Shown here in pieces: positions 1 to 13,775 of a DNA stretch of 64,000 bases (the stretch's first letter is position 1; each line of letters begins with the position of its first letter). The notes below the pieces were generated by a model. It was not told where the DNA came from. It saw only the letters and a program-made list of their open reading frames with translations, and did not search any database. The stretch comes from Sphagnum magellanicum. Its lineage: Eukaryota; Streptophyta; Sphagnopsida; Sphagnales; Sphagnaceae. Location of the stretch: assembly GCA_021904315.1 (NCBI GenBank), contig CM038925.1, positions 808,501 through 872,500 of the forward strand. The letters run 5' to 3'. The position numbers were made by a program, and so were the translations under genes.

Positions 1-2189
1 TCCAAAAACTAACTCATTGTCTCAACTTTTCAAGCAAATTTTTTCCACCCATCAATTTCAAGCTTTGCACATTTCTCTTCTTTTTGTTGGCCTTGCCTAC
101 CAAGGCAGGGATATTGTGTTTAGATTCATTATAGAGTAGAGTAGCATAATGGATTTTGCCCCCCTAGTTGGTTTGATACGACATTTTGGCTTGTGTTGAA
201 ACTTGAGATTTAGTTATAGGGTTTTAATATCTTAAAGGATTTTAGTTTTTTTTAAGAGTATTTTTTTAGAAGATTATATTTTTGCATGGTGAAATATTTG
301 AATTTCTATAAATTTTTTTTGCCTTAAGACACATTTTTTAATGTAAATGGCAAGGCCATAGTGTGACACACCCTTTGTTTTGATGGTCTTATTGCAGAAC
401 ACCTAAGGACACTCTCGAAGGTTGGAACTTTCCAACAAGAATTCTCCATCTACCTCTTCTCTTTCTATCCAAACTTTTGCCCTAGGAACCAAAAAATCAA
501 ATTGAACTTGATTTTATTTTTTTTCTCAATGGGCTACCCTTGGGCTTCCTCCCCACTTGGGTAGTGTGGCTTAGTCCTTGCAAGCATGTTTCCTAAGCTT
601 CAATCTATAGAACACAAAAACACTTTATACTTCCAAAAAATGGGTGATAGTAGAGGTTGTCCTTGGATGGATTGTGAGTGTAATGACCATAATCATCATA
701 TATGTAATTCTAGTTCAAAAATTTATAATTTGCATCCTTGATTTTCAAGGCAAATGTTTTTTCAAGTTGTAAATTGTGTCAACTTGTAGAATGAAAGGTA
801 AATTTCAAGCAAGCATTCAATATGTGCTTTAGACATCACAAAAAAATACACCAAGGTGGAAAATTATTGCCTTTATTTCTAATGTATTTAGTATGCCTTC
901 AATGATAAGGCCTATTCCTAGAATAGGATCATTCCTAATGCATATGATTATTTTATTTATTTATCATAAGTTTATTACTTTGGTTAAGAATGTGCATTTT
1001 TAAAATCAAATGACTCATATGATGTGTTATTAATGTTTTGGGCATTGACATGCATGTTGATACACATTTCTTGAACCTTGAATATAAGGATTATAACAAT
1101 GTGAAGTTTTAAAAATATATAAATCTTATAACTACTTTAAAATGCATGAAATCTACATTTTTATATGTATGAAAAATGTAAATTTATGTTTATAATGTGA
1201 AAAATATGCCCTAAACAATTATTAAATGCATTGTATGTAACTTCATTCATGGTTGGGGTTGCAAACAAAAGAAAAAGACATCAAGTTCTTTTTTAATCTA
1301 TTTTTATAAATAACATCTATATGGACAAAAAAAATAATAATCCAAATTAAGATAATTTTTGTGGTGATGATGATTTTTCACATTTGTACATCATTGTGCA
1401 TTAAAAATTTATTTCAAATTCATAAGTGCAAAAAATGATCAAATAAAAACTTTATGGAAAATTAAATTTATTTTTCATGATTATTTCCTACACATATGAC
1501 CCACACTATGGGTTGCAAATTCTAAACCTAATGAATACAAACAAGCAACCAAATGACCAAGAGTATCAATCCTTTTCCTTACAACCTCAAAGAATGAAAT
1601 TTGTTGCTTTCAAAATTTTCATATGATTTATAATATCACCAAAAACCTCTAATGAACATGGCCAAAAATAGATGTAAGCATTATTTATCCATTAAAAAAT
1701 GACATCAATTGCATTCCTTAATGCATTTTTAAAAAATTCCTCACACCTTTATAGTATTATATAAAAGAATTTTTTTTTTGGTTAATTAAAATTTTAAAAA
1801 TTTAATGTAAGCTTAAAAATCATGGATTCACCTTGAGTAACCAACCTTGTTCTACCACATCAACTTGATTGGATAATTCATTGTTTTCAAAACTCACTCA
1901 AGTAAGTACTTGTGATTCCTATTACAATGTTATTATCTTAAAAATCATTAGAAGTAAAGTGATTTTCACCTTAAGGTGCACAAATTTAATATTCATATGG
2001 GAAATTTTGGTGTCAACTTTATTTAAGTGATAGAATGATTGATGATTAGATTTAATCAAAATAAGGAATTGGATATTTTAAATAAGGAAACATGTATGAT
2101 TTGATTTTCAAATTATATTCATAAAATGATGTTTCCAAATTGGCTTGGTTCCAAATATCCCAAAATCCCATCCATATTTTATGGATAGA
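1..2189. other. AT-rich intergenic DNA, no gene recognised
   Basis: I see no exon, RNA gene or transposon terminus here. The stretch is AT-rich with short A and T runs. It ends where strong similarity to the sequence at about 8575 begins, which is the left border of the tandem duplication. Confidence 0.5.
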
Positions 2190-5100
2190 AATATTTTGTG
2201 GAGACTATGACCAGTATGATTATACCCCTTTGAATCATCGGCCTTGAACAAATGGGATAAACCATTTTTGTAAACAAAGTGTTGACATGGGTGTGAAGTT
2301 GTGAACATGTAAGGATAAGGCCTACACATGCACCACTTCATTGTCTATTAATTTATTAGTCAATTCCAAAATGAACAAATTAAAAAGGTGGGTTAACAAG
2401 TTGGACATTTTCATATAAACATAATAAACATTTTCAAGATTAGAGCTTTAATTTTTGACCCTTAAATCTGCATATATAATAAACTAAGCCATGATTACAC
2501 TTCCTAACATGTGTAGATTTGTTTGCACCTTAATGCTTGATATTAAATCATTGGAATAACTTACATGGAACAATATTGAACAAACAAATAGTTGAAGATG
2601 TTAGATGATGAATTTACGATCGATGAATTTATTTCACCATTTAGGAATCCATTCTACCCACTTATGTTGAAAATTGCCTTGAACAAGTTTCAAATTAGCA
2701 CATTTTGAGCATTGCACTTTCTATTTTCATTTTGATCATGAAACTGAGTATAAATAAAATAGGATTTGTACAAATGTTGTTGTGGTCATTGGAGTTTGTG
2801 AGTGGCCTTAATGACCATGAAAATCATTTTCTTCATTGTATCATTTGAATTCCATCATTGTTGTTAGTTGTTAACATGTTGTATAATACATATAACTCAC
2901 ATTATAAGTTTCAAACTTTCATTGTGTCATAATCCCTTTCAAAAATCAAAAGTTGATAATATGTTCTTAGAAAACATTGTGGCCCAATTGTTTCACCATA
3001 TTCCTAGGCTTAATGTCCATATTTTGCATAATGAGCTCATTACATCTATGTTTGTTAGTATACTAGTTAATAGATTTAAATTTAATAGATATTGAATCAA
3101 AATGGCCATTAGTATATTGGTTAATAGATCTAACATAAGGAAGCACTAAATCAAAGTGGCCATAATCACCATGCATTTTTTGAACTAAATCAACTTTGGC
3201 CTCAATCTCCTACATGTAACTAGATTCAATTAATTTATTGACTATATTAATACCATACTTGTTTACATTATTGATATTTGTTTTCTAGGAATGTGAATAA
3301 TTGAAGTGCCTAGATGACATTAAATATCACATTTAAATGAAATTTATGATTGGTATGAAACTTATTGTGTTTTTCAATGTTTAGGGCTTTTCGAAATAAC
3401 CCGATATTAATATATCAAATAAAATTTAACTACATAGAAGATAATTTTTTTGTTTTGAAACATGTTTTGTAAAATAGAAAAAAAACTATCACATTACTAT
3501 ACATGTGAATATTAAAATTTGAATACATGAAGTGAAGTTAGAACCTCTATATGGATGTGTTTAAAAAACTTTAAGTTCATTAGCCATATTAATACAATTA
3601 TTTAACTAGATGCAATATTTCATATACTACCCATACATGAGATAGTGCCCACAAAGTTACAAAATTCTATTTGTTATTGAGGACTCAATAACACCATTTG
3701 GGATCTAGATTGATCTTGAATTTCACACATCATACTATGTGAATAATTAGATGGTAGTGCATTGCCTTCTTGCAAGTTGATTGCAGTTCGTAGTTCTTCA
3801 ACTACCTTGGTCATGATTGGTCTATGAATAGCTTTGGGTTCCACACATTCGATGGCAATTTCTGCAACTTTCCATAAGGCATCAAGGTTGGGATTTGAAG
3901 CTTTCACAATAGGATCCAAAATTTTGTTTATATTGCCTTTTTGGAGATTGATTCGCACCTATTCAACAAATGCATATATGTTATTGTACCTCAAATGATG
4001 TCACTTGCAAGAAAACCTTAAGGTGAATATTAAATAAACATATTTTGCTTCTTGCTATGTTAAAACTTGATGGATTATCTTCATTATCAAAATTGTGTGA
4101 CAAATTTTTTAGGGGTAAAAAATTTCACATTATGACGAAAAGATATGTGGCATATTCTTTGTTTTTTTTTTAATGCCAATTTTTTTTAATAAAAGAAGAT
4201 TCTTCCAACGTTTGGGCTAGGAATTTAACTTTCAGGGCAAATTAAGTTTCCTTTCTAAAATGGTTTTGATAGGTTTCAGAATTTTGTTGCCATTTAATCC
4301 TAAGATGTTCTTGAGATATTTGATTATAATGCTACATTAGAAAATGGAAAAAAATATTTATGTGATAATTATCATCCCCTCCGAACTAAAACATATGATT
4401 ATCACAAATAACTAAAATTGTGTTTTAAACCAAAAACATAATCAAACTTTTCAGAAAATGATGTAAGAATATCATATTTCCAATACTGCATATATATCTA
4501 TCAAATTATTAATTTGAAAATGAGGATGATGAATTAAAAAAAAAATTAAATGAAGATTTAAAATGTAGTTTATTAGATGATTATAACTTACCCAATCACA
4601 TAGGTTCAAAGCTTTTCGATTTGGTAACATTGTATCAATAGCTTTGCGTCCAGATATTATTTCCAAAAGCACAACACCAAAGCTATATACATCACTTTTT
4701 ACTGATAAACATTGTGATGTAAAATACCTGTCAATGATAAAGTCCATGCACATGAATTGTTAATTCCAAATTAATATAACATGATATGTCAAGTTTGTCT
4801 TGGAATATGTCTTATAAACTAAAATGAATAACATGTAATAATCAAACGATTAATTAATATAATCTATGTCACACATTATAATATGATTATTGGACCATGA
4901 AATATTGTTTAGAAAAAAATAGTTAAATACTCACTCTGGATCAAGATACCCTACAATCCCCTTGACATTAGTTGTAACATGGGTAATATTTTTTCCATAT
5001 GTTAATCTTGATAGTCCAAAATCTGCAACTTTTGCATTTTTCATGTCACTAGGAAGTAGAATATTACTAGTTTTTACATCACGGTGAATAATGCTTGGAT

Positions 5101-6628
5101 TGCACCCCAAATGTAAATATTCCAAACTTGTAATTCCAAAATAATGTTTATCAAATATCACAATAAAATTTATCATTGGGAGTAGATTAAAAAAAGTTTC
5201 ACATTGGGTTTTAATTGCTACATGATCAAAACTCAAATATGAAAGGTGTGGTGAATTGTCTTTCAATGAAACAGAATAATTTCCAACCTTGAATTGCAAG
5301 AATGTACATTAATGGACACGAATTATAATGTTTTCTTGAATCATTACCTTGTGATGCATTGAGGGCAATGTGCAAACGTGTTGTCCAATCAAGTTGTTCA
5401 TTAACCAATGTTGATAAATCACCTATGCTTCAAGAAAAGGAAAATAAATCATATTAACTTAGAATCATGTATCTAATTTATAGTTGACCAATAGTTAAAA
5501 CATGATCTAGACAAGTTGAACAATGAATAGGAAGTTTTTACAAAATTACAACTTGTTGGTCAATCAAATGTTCAACTTCGAATTTTCAATAAAAATTGAT
5601 CATACCATATAGATGGTCATATAATGAGCCTTTATGCATGTATTCATAAATCAACATTTGTTGGTCATCTTCTAAGCAATATCCAATTAGTGACACCAAA
5701 TTTCGATGACTCACCCTTGATAGAACATCCACCTACATCAAACACAATCATTCAACATTGCATAGATGATTAGTCCAAGTTCAAACATGAGTACAACAAT
5801 TTAAAGCAATTCATAATTGGCATTATATCAAACAAGTTTGATGTAATTTGTTGAAGTTGGTGTGCCACATGAAATTGTTCAAACCTTTATGTATGTCAAT
5901 GTAGGTATCACCTCCTCTTACATGTGCGGTTCACATGGTTGTGCACCATTCATCCATACAAATATTTTAGCCCATCAATTGCTCAATTTAAAAAAGAAGA
6001 AGATTTCATGTATCCTTAAGTTGATTACAATTGAAACATTATTTTATGGGCATTATTTTTGGATTAAAATGATTAATTTGTTGGTAGATTATTAATTTGT
6101 TGGTGGATGATTAATATTATCATTCCAAAGTTAGTATAATATCATAATTTACTAAATTTTTTTTTGTTATTTGATACTCATGATCACATATTCATTTGAA
6201 GTCAAAGTTTTCAATTTAGAATAATGTGCCAGTCACAAAATCTAAATTACTTTGAAAAAAGGTATGTGTCCAATATAAATTCAAATAATATTTGAAAGTT
6301 GGATGTTTGAATATTTAGTGGAGGTAGGCCTGAGGACTCAAAACGCAATCTAAATTTTCAGGGCGCCACGTGGCATCATTTTTAATACCTTCAAAGTAAA
6401 GATTTTTTTTCACAGTTTATGGTACATTTTAAAAAAGTTTCTGAACTTTAGCACTGACCCTGTTTGCTTACTCCGCACGGAGAGACACAACACACATGCA
6501 CCAGTGGAGTTTCCTCTGCAATCTCATAGATATAAATGCACCTCACTTGTCTTGGAATTGCAACCTCCATTCCGATTCTCACTAGCAACAATATTTATTT
6601 TGGGGAAAAAAAAAGGTGAGCTAGAGTT

Positions 6629-6708
6629 GCACAAGAAGTCCAAGCTTGATGGACCATATAATTCATAGGCACAAGAAGTCCAAGACCATATAATTCATAG
6701 GGCTCTTG
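6629..6708. repeat. Short direct repeat
   Basis: A unit starting GCACAAGAAGTCCAAG and ending ATATAATTCATAG occurs twice in a row, the second copy lacking a few bases. It lies inside the insertion at 6317-7305. Confidence 0.7.
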
Positions 6709-6859
6709 TGAAAATCCCCTCCGATCTCATTTGTATCATTAAATCCATTAGAGACATGTCTCTAGACATGAGTTGCAGAAAGCGTCCAGGTGCTTAAAAA
6801 GACTTATGTATGCCAGTGATTTTGCCAATGATTTTGCAGCTGCTGCTGGCTTGTTTATC

Positions 6860-6882
6860 ACCCCCCCCCCCCCCCCCCCCCC
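6860..6882. repeat. Poly-C tract
   Basis: An uninterrupted run of about 22 C sits inside the insertion in copy A. Similar long C or G runs recur near 24484, 51040 and 57000. The glycine stretch in the overlapping minus-strand frame is a product of this run and not evidence of a gene. Confidence 0.9.
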
Positions 6883-8402
6883 CATGTAATAGGCTAAGTA
6901 GTATTCAGTTTTCTGGGCAGCTTGGTCTACAACGTTAGAGAACAATAGTCTGTTAAGATCATGTAAATAGTCCAATTGTTCCAAATTAGTACTGTTCTTT
7001 TTTCCAAGTCTCATACTGTGACTAGCAATCATTCACTGTGTTTGTAGTTGCTGGAAACAACAGGCTATGTGAAATTTTCGAAGTCCTCACCTCTTCTTAA
7101 TAGGTAATGACTAGGTAATATTGCAGAGGAAAAGATATCATCATCTGCTTTGTCTGTGTCGACTCTCTCTAGTGACCCAAGCTGACAACGTTTAAGTTAG
7201 TGCTGCAGGAACAATACTACTCTACTTGAGAGAGAGACTGACGTAGTCAATAAAAGACAGCGATAGGCCTACCTCCACTCCAGGTCCCAGAAGGGACCAA
7301 CTAGTTGATGTGTGGGGGTCCAATTTGAAACTCAACAACTCTACATCTTGATGACAAGGTAAATTGATTAATTTGGAGTTTAAGGATGGGTAAATGGGTT
7401 GCAATTATCTTCCTCGCAACAAAGTTCAACTACAAACAACATCATTAAAATGTCTTGAAATTGTACTAACCTCATTAAAGAATTCAGATGGCCCTTGGTT
7501 AGATTTAACATCAAGTACTTTGATTGCCACTTCTTGTCCATCTTCAAGCTTGCCATAATACACAGGTCCAAACCCCCCTTTTCCAATTTGAATCTTAAAG
7601 TTGTTAGTTGTTGTAGCAACCTCAGCAAGGGAGTAAGGATTTGCACCTACATGATCAAATTGAAATAGACATGAAGTCATTAACCTTGTTACATGCAATT
7701 GAATGTCCATTCTACCTAGTTGCCATAAATTTTCATCAAATTGAAGTCACATTATACATGGTTCTATATTTTGAAACGGCTTGCATATTTCACATAGCTT
7801 GGTGTGAGAATCTAGACAATGCTTTCAATCCTCGACTTCACATGGAAATCTAAGTATAAAAGTGATAAGCCATCACAAATAAATTTCCAACTTGAATTTC
7901 AATAGAGTAAATATAGATTCAAAGATAATGTAACTAACTATCCAAATTTGAACTCAAGAAGGTTTAGGGTACATGTCATTGCTAAGCATTAGGTAATTGG
8001 CGAAAGGAGCCAAATTATGATATATAGTTGAGGTGTGAATGAGTTCAGACTATTTCAATAATCTGGCTCCTCTCATTCGTTATTAGGTGTAACTAGTTTC
8101 TAAACCAATGAGAAAGTGACTAACACTAGACAAGAGAAGGGAGAAAATTATAAGTTATAACCTGCTTCTTCTAGACCAATGAGCAAGTGACAAGTTGGAC
8201 AATGCAATCTAAAAATCAATCACATTTTAGTATATCATCATTTCAACCTAAACATTATGAGGAGATTATATTGAACACAAATATGTGGGGAAAATATGCA
8301 CTACATTAGATCCCAATGTGTAAGAATTTGGTTTATTGTTGGATGACACAGAAGACATAAATTTAAATAGTCAATCGCTTACCCCTACGAGCACACTTTC
8401 CT

Positions 8403-8574
8403 GTTCCCGGGAGTGCAAGAAAGTTGAAGGAATGAACCCCCACACTCCCAAGTGAGCTCCCACTTTGAGAGTTGGAGTTCCAATGGACTCCTGAATTTTC
8501 AGACGGCAATTACAGGGGTCAAAACTCATTGGATTGAAAAGTTCCTTATATCATTGGAAAGCTCTTGGAATAAT
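8403..8574. repeat. Dispersed repeat at the junction of copies A and B
   Basis: Between the end of copy A and the start of copy B lies a GC-richer block containing CTCCCAAGTGAGCTCCCAC and a later ATATCATTGGAAAGCTC. The same order of motifs occurs at about 32495-32660. It resembles LTR or untranslated sequence of a retroelement and probably marks the recombination or insertion point that truncated copy A. Confidence 0.65.
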
Positions 8575-11500
8575 TTGTGGAGCTTATGACCATTATGATT
8601 GTATCCCTTTGAATCATAGGCCTTCCTTAATTTGTTACTTTTGGAATAATAAATTAATAAAAAATGGGATAAACCATTTTTGTAAACAAAGTGTTGACAT
8701 GGGTGTGAAGTTGTGAACATGTAAGGATAAAGCCCACACATGCACCATTTCATTTGTCTATTAATTTATTAACCAATTCCAAAATGAACAAATTAAAAAA
8801 GTGGGTTAATTAGTTGGACATTTTCATATAAACATAATAAACATTTTCAATATTAGAACTTTATATTTTGACCATAAAATGTGCATATATAATAAACTAA
8901 GCCATGATTACACTTCCAACATGTGTAGATTTGTTTGCAACTTAATGCTTAATATTAAATCATTGGAATAACTTACATGGAACAATATTGAACAAACAAA
9001 TAGTTGAAGATGTTAGATGATGAATTTATGATTGATGAATTTATTTCAACATTTAGGAATCCATTCTACCCACTCATGTTAAAAATTGCCTTGAAGAAGT
9101 TTCAAATTCGCACATTTTGAGCATTGCACTTTGTGTTTTCATTTTGATCATGAAACTAAATATAAGTATAATAGGATTTGTACAAATGTTATTATGGTCA
9201 TTGGAGTTTGTGAGTGGCCTTAATGACCATGAAAATCATTTTTTTCAGTGTATCATTTGAATTCCATCATTGTTGTTAATTGTTAACATGTTATATAATA
9301 CATAGAACTCACATTATAAGGTTCAAACTTTCATTGCTTCATAATCCCTTTCAAAAATCAAAAGTTGATAATATGTTCTTAGGAAACATTGTCGCCCAAT
9401 TGTTTCACCATATTCCTAAGCCTCATGTCCATATTTTACATAATGAGCTCATTACATCTATGTTTGTTAATATACTAGTTAATATATTTAAATTTAACAT
9501 GTATTGAATCAAAATGGCCATTAGTATATTGGTTAATAGATCTAACATAAGGAAGCACTAAATCAACTTTGGCCTCAATCTCCTACATGTAACTAGATTC
9601 AATTAATTTATTGGCTATATTAATACCATATTTGTTTTCATTATTTGATATTTTTTTTCTGGGAATGTGAATAATTGAAGTGCCTAGATGACATGAAAGA
9701 TCACATATAAATGAAATTTATGATTGGTATGAAACTTATTTTGTTTTTCAATGTTTAGGATTTTTGGATATAACCCAATATTAATATATCAAATAAAATT
9801 TAATTACACATAAGATAACTTTTTGTTTTAAAACATGTTTTGTAAAACAGAAAAAAAAAACTATCACATTACTATACATGTGAATATTAAAATTTGAATA
9901 GATGAAATGAAGCTAGAACCTTTATATGGATGTGTTTACAAAACTTTAACTTCATCAGCCATATCAATACAATTCTTTAACTACATGCAACATTTCATAT
10001 ACTACTCATACATGAGATAGTGCCCACAAAGTTACAAAATTCTATTTGTTATTGAGGACTCAATAACACCATTTGGGATCTAGATTGATCTTGAATTTCA
10101 CATGTCATACTATGTGAATAATTAGATGGTAGTGCATTGTCTTCTTGCAAGTTGATTGCAGTTCGTAGTTCTTCAACTACCTTAGCATGATTGGTCTATG
10201 AATAGCTTTGGGTTCCACACATTCGATGGCAATTTTTCCGCCTTTCCATAAGGCATCAACGTTGGGATTTGAAGCTTTCACAATAGGATCCAAATTTTCG
10301 TTTATATTGCCTTCTTGGAGATTGATTTGCACCTATTCAACAATTGCATTTATGTTATTGTACCTCAAATGATGTCACTTGCAAGAAAACCTTAAGGTGA
10401 ATATTAAATAAACATATTTTTCTTCTTGCTATGTTAAAACCTGATGGATTATCTTCATTATCAAAATTGTGACACATTTTTTAGGGGTCAAAAATTTCAC
10501 ATTATGACAAAAAGATATGTGGCATATTTTTTGTATTCTATTTTTTAAATGCCAATTTTTTTTTAATGAAGGAAGATTCTTCCAACATTTGGGCTAGGAA
10601 TTGAGCTTTCAGGGCAAATTAATTTTTCTTTCTAAAATGGTTTTGATAGGCTTTAGAATTTTGTTGCCATTTAATCCTAAGATGTTCTTGAGATATTTGA
10701 TTATAATGTTACATTAAAAAATGGAAAAAAATAATTTTGTGATAATTATCATCCCCTTCAAACTAAAACATATGATTGTCACAAATAATTAAAATTGTGT
10801 TTTAGACCACAAACATAATCAACCTTTTTGGCAAATGATATAAAAATATCATATTTCCAATATTGTATATATATATGTCAAACTATTAGTTTGAAAATGA
10901 GAATTATGAAAAAGATTTAAATTTAAAATGAAGATTTAAAATGTAATTTGTTACATGATTATAACTTACCCAATCACATATGTTCCAAGCTTTTCGATTT
11001 GGTGACATTGTATCAATAGCTTTGCATCCAGATATTATTTCCAAAAGCACAACACCAAAGCTATATACATCACTTTTTACTGATAAACATTGTGATGTAC
11101 GATACCTGTCAATGATAGAGTTCATAGACACCAATTGTTAAAATTCCAAATTAATATAACATGATATGTCAAGTTGGTCTTGAAATATTTAGTAAAAAAT
11201 TGGAACATGTCTTAGAAATTAAAATGAATAACATGTAATCATCAAATGATTAAATAATATAATCTATGTCACACATTATCATATGATTATTGGACCATGA
11301 CATATTGATTAGAAAAAATAGTTAAATACTCATTCTGGATCAAGATACCCTATAGTCCCCTTGACATTAGTTGTAACATGGGTAACATTTTCTCCATACA
11401 TTAATGTTGATACTCCAAAATCTGCAACTTTTGCATTTTTCATGTCACTAGGAAGTAGAATATTATTAGTTTTTACATCTCGGTGAATAACACTTGGATT

Positions 11501-13775
11501 GCACCCCGAATGTAAATATTCCAAACCTGTAATTCCAAAATAATGTTTATAAAATATCACTATAAAATTTATCATTGGGAGTAGATTAAAAAAAGTCTCA
11601 TGTTGGGTTTTAATTGCTACACGATCAAAACTCAAATATTAAAGGTGTGGTGAATTGTTTTTCAATGAAAGAGAATAATTTCCAACCTTGAATTGCAAGA
11701 ATGTACTTTAATGGACACAAATTATAATGTTTTCTTGAATCATTACCTTGTGATGCATTGAGGGCAATGTGCAAACGTGTTGTCCAATCAAGTTGTTCAT
11801 TAGCCGATGTTGATAAATCACCTATGCTTCAAGAAAAGGAAAATAAATAATTTAGAATCATGTATCTAATTTATAGTTGACCAATAGCTAAAACATGATT
11901 AAGACAAGTTGAACAATGAATATAAAGCTTCTACAAAATTACAACTTGTTGGTTAATCAAATGTTCAAATTCAAATTTTCAATCAAAATTGATCGTACCA
12001 TATAGATGGTCATATAATGAGCCTTTATGCATGTATTCATAAATCAACATTTTTTGGTCATCTTCTAAACAATATCCAATCAATGACACCAAATTTCGAT
12101 GACTCACCCTTGATAGAACATCCACCTACATCAAACACAATCATTCAATTGCATAGATGATTAGTCCAAGTTCAAACATGAGTACAACAATTTAAAACAA
12201 TTCATAATTGGCATTATATCAAACAAGTTTGATGCAATTTGTTGAAGTTGGTGTGCCACATGAAATTGTTCAAACCTTCATGCACGTCAATGTAGGTATC
12301 ACCTCCTCTTACATGTGCGGTTCATATGGTTGTGCACCATTCCTCCATACAAATATTTTAGCCCATCAATTGCTCAATTTTTAAAAAAAAATAGATTTCA
12401 TGTATCCTTAAGTTGATTACAATTGAAACATTATTTTATGGGCATTATTTTTGGATTAAAATGATTAATTTCTTGATGGATGATTAATATTATCGTTCCA
12501 AAGTTAGTATAATATCATAATTTACTAATTATTTTTTTGTTACTTGATAATCATGATCACATATTCATTTGAAGTCAAAGTTTTCAATTTAAAATAATGT
12601 GTTAGTCAAACAATTTAAATTACTTTGAAAAAAAGGTTTGTGTTCAATATAAATTCGAATAATATTCGAAAGTTGGTTGTTTCAATCTTTGATGTGTGGA
12701 ACTCCAATTAGAAACTCAACAACTTTACATATTGACAAAAAAGTAACTTGAATAATTTGGAGATTAAGGATGGGTAAATGGGTTGCAATTATCTTCCTCA
12801 CAACAAAGTTCAACTACAAACAACATCATTGAAATGTCTTGAAATTGTACTAACCTCATTAAAGAATTCAGATGGCCCTTGGCTAGATTTAACATCAAGT
12901 ACTTTGATTGCCACTTCTTGTCCATCTTCAAGCTTGCCATAATACACAGGTCCAAACCCTCCTTTTCCGATTTGAATCTTAAAGTTGTTAGTTGCAATAG
13001 TAACCTCGGCAAGTGAGTAAGGATTTGCACCTACATGATCAAATTGAAATAGACATGGTCATTAACCTTGTTACATGCAATTGAATGTCCATTCTACCTA
13101 GTTGCCATAAATTTTCATCAAATTGAAGTCACATTATACATGCTTCTATATTTTGAAGAGGCTAGTATATTTCACATAGCTTGGTGTGAGAATCTACAGA
13201 ATGCTTTCAATTGTTAACTTCACACGGTAATCTAAGTTAAAAAATAATAAGCCATCACAACTAAATTTCCAACTTGAATTTCAATAGAGTAAATAAAGAT
13301 TCAAAGATAATGTAACTAACTATCCAAATTTGAACTCAAGAAGGTTTGGGGTACATGTCATTCCTAAGCATTAGGTAATTGGCGAGAGGAGCCAATTTAT
13401 GATATATAATTGAGGTGTGAATGTGCTTAGACTATTTCAGTAATATGGCTCCTCTCATTCGTTATTAAGTGTAACTAGTTTCTAAACCAATGAGAAAGTG
13501 ACTAAAACTAGACAAGAAAAGGGAGAAAATTATGGTTATAACCCCTTCTTTTGGACCAATGAGCAAGTGACACGTTGGACAATGCAATCTAAAAATTAGT
13601 TACATTTTAGTATATCATCATTTCAACCTATTCATTATGAGGAGATTATATTGAACACAAATATGTGGGGAAAATGTGCACTACATTTGATCCCAATATG
13701 TAACAATTTGGTCTATTGTTGGATGACACAGAAGACATAAATTTAGATAGTCAATCACTTACCCCCATGAGCAGA
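8575..13775. repeat. Tandem segmental duplication, copy B
   Basis: This is the partner of copy A, covering the 3' flank and exons 8 (end) to 14 of the receptor kinase. Copy B continues without a break into the upstream part of the full gene, whereas copy A does not. Small indels distinguish the two throughout the introns. Confidence 0.85.
10049..13030 (-). CDS. Exons 9-14 of the receptor kinase: kinase domain
   Basis: Exon 9 holds [18 protein letters not shown] and VAIK. Exon 10 holds [19 protein letters not shown] and MLIYEYM. Exon 11 gives [15 protein letters not shown]. Exon 12 gives [19 protein letters not shown] and VADFG, then GYLDPE. Exon 13 gives [19 protein letters not shown]. Exon 14 is the C-lobe tail. 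The residues needed for catalysis are present, so this was an active RD kinase. The AT donor after exon 12 and the 1-bp deletion in exon 14 disable it. Exons are 176, 127, 75, 193, 136 and 284 bp, matching copy A except for the last (285). Confidence 0.8.

Larger units (their letters stand above)
6317..7305. mobile_element. Insertion of about 1 kb in a copy A intron, with a 15-bp terminal inverted repeat
   Basis: Aligning copy A with copy B shows about 990 bp present only here. The left end at 6317-6331 (AGTGGAGGTAGGCCT) is a perfect inverted match to 7265-7279. About 26 further bases (7280-7305) are also absent from copy B and contain a GGTCCC/GGGACC hairpin. I found no clear target duplication. 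Inside are a G-box palindrome (CACGTG, near 6367), a TATA-like stretch near 6530, a direct repeat (6629-6708) and a C run of about 22 near 6860. It could be a non-autonomous DNA transposon carrying promoter-like host sequence. No transposase is seen. Confidence 0.55.
3674..7646 (-). pseudogene. Truncated LRR receptor-like kinase, 3' kinase exons only (copy A)
   Basis: Six exons can be placed on the minus strand: 7471-7646, 5606-5732, 5348-5422, 4935-5127, 4592-4727 and 3674-3958. They encode most of a kinase domain: glycine loop GKGGFG with VAIK, the catalytic loop [11 protein letters not shown], and a stop at 3674. Exon lengths and phases match the full gene at 10049-21226. Two breaks make it a likely pseudogene. 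Everything upstream of the kinase is missing because the duplication ends in the transmembrane exon. In addition, the acceptor before the HRD exon reads AA where AG is expected (5128-5129), while the two sister copies keep AG. The last exon (95 codons) is intact here, unlike in the neighbouring gene. Family: plant malectin-like/LRR kinases such as Arabidopsis At1g67720. Confidence 0.8.
2190..8402. repeat. Tandem segmental duplication, copy A
   Basis: From about 2190 the sequence runs parallel to the block starting at about 8575, through 3' flank, the last six kinase exons and their introns. The match stops at 8402, inside the equivalent of exon 8 (the transmembrane exon) of the neighbouring gene. 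Similarity includes introns, so this is a DNA-level duplication and not retroposition. A unique insertion of about 1 kb (6317-7305) interrupts an intron in this copy only. Confidence 0.85.

Noticed and set aside
6748..7032. 94-codon minus-strand frame with a glycine run
   Set aside because: The glycines come from the poly-C tract, and the frame lies within an insertion in an intron. No family resemblance was found.
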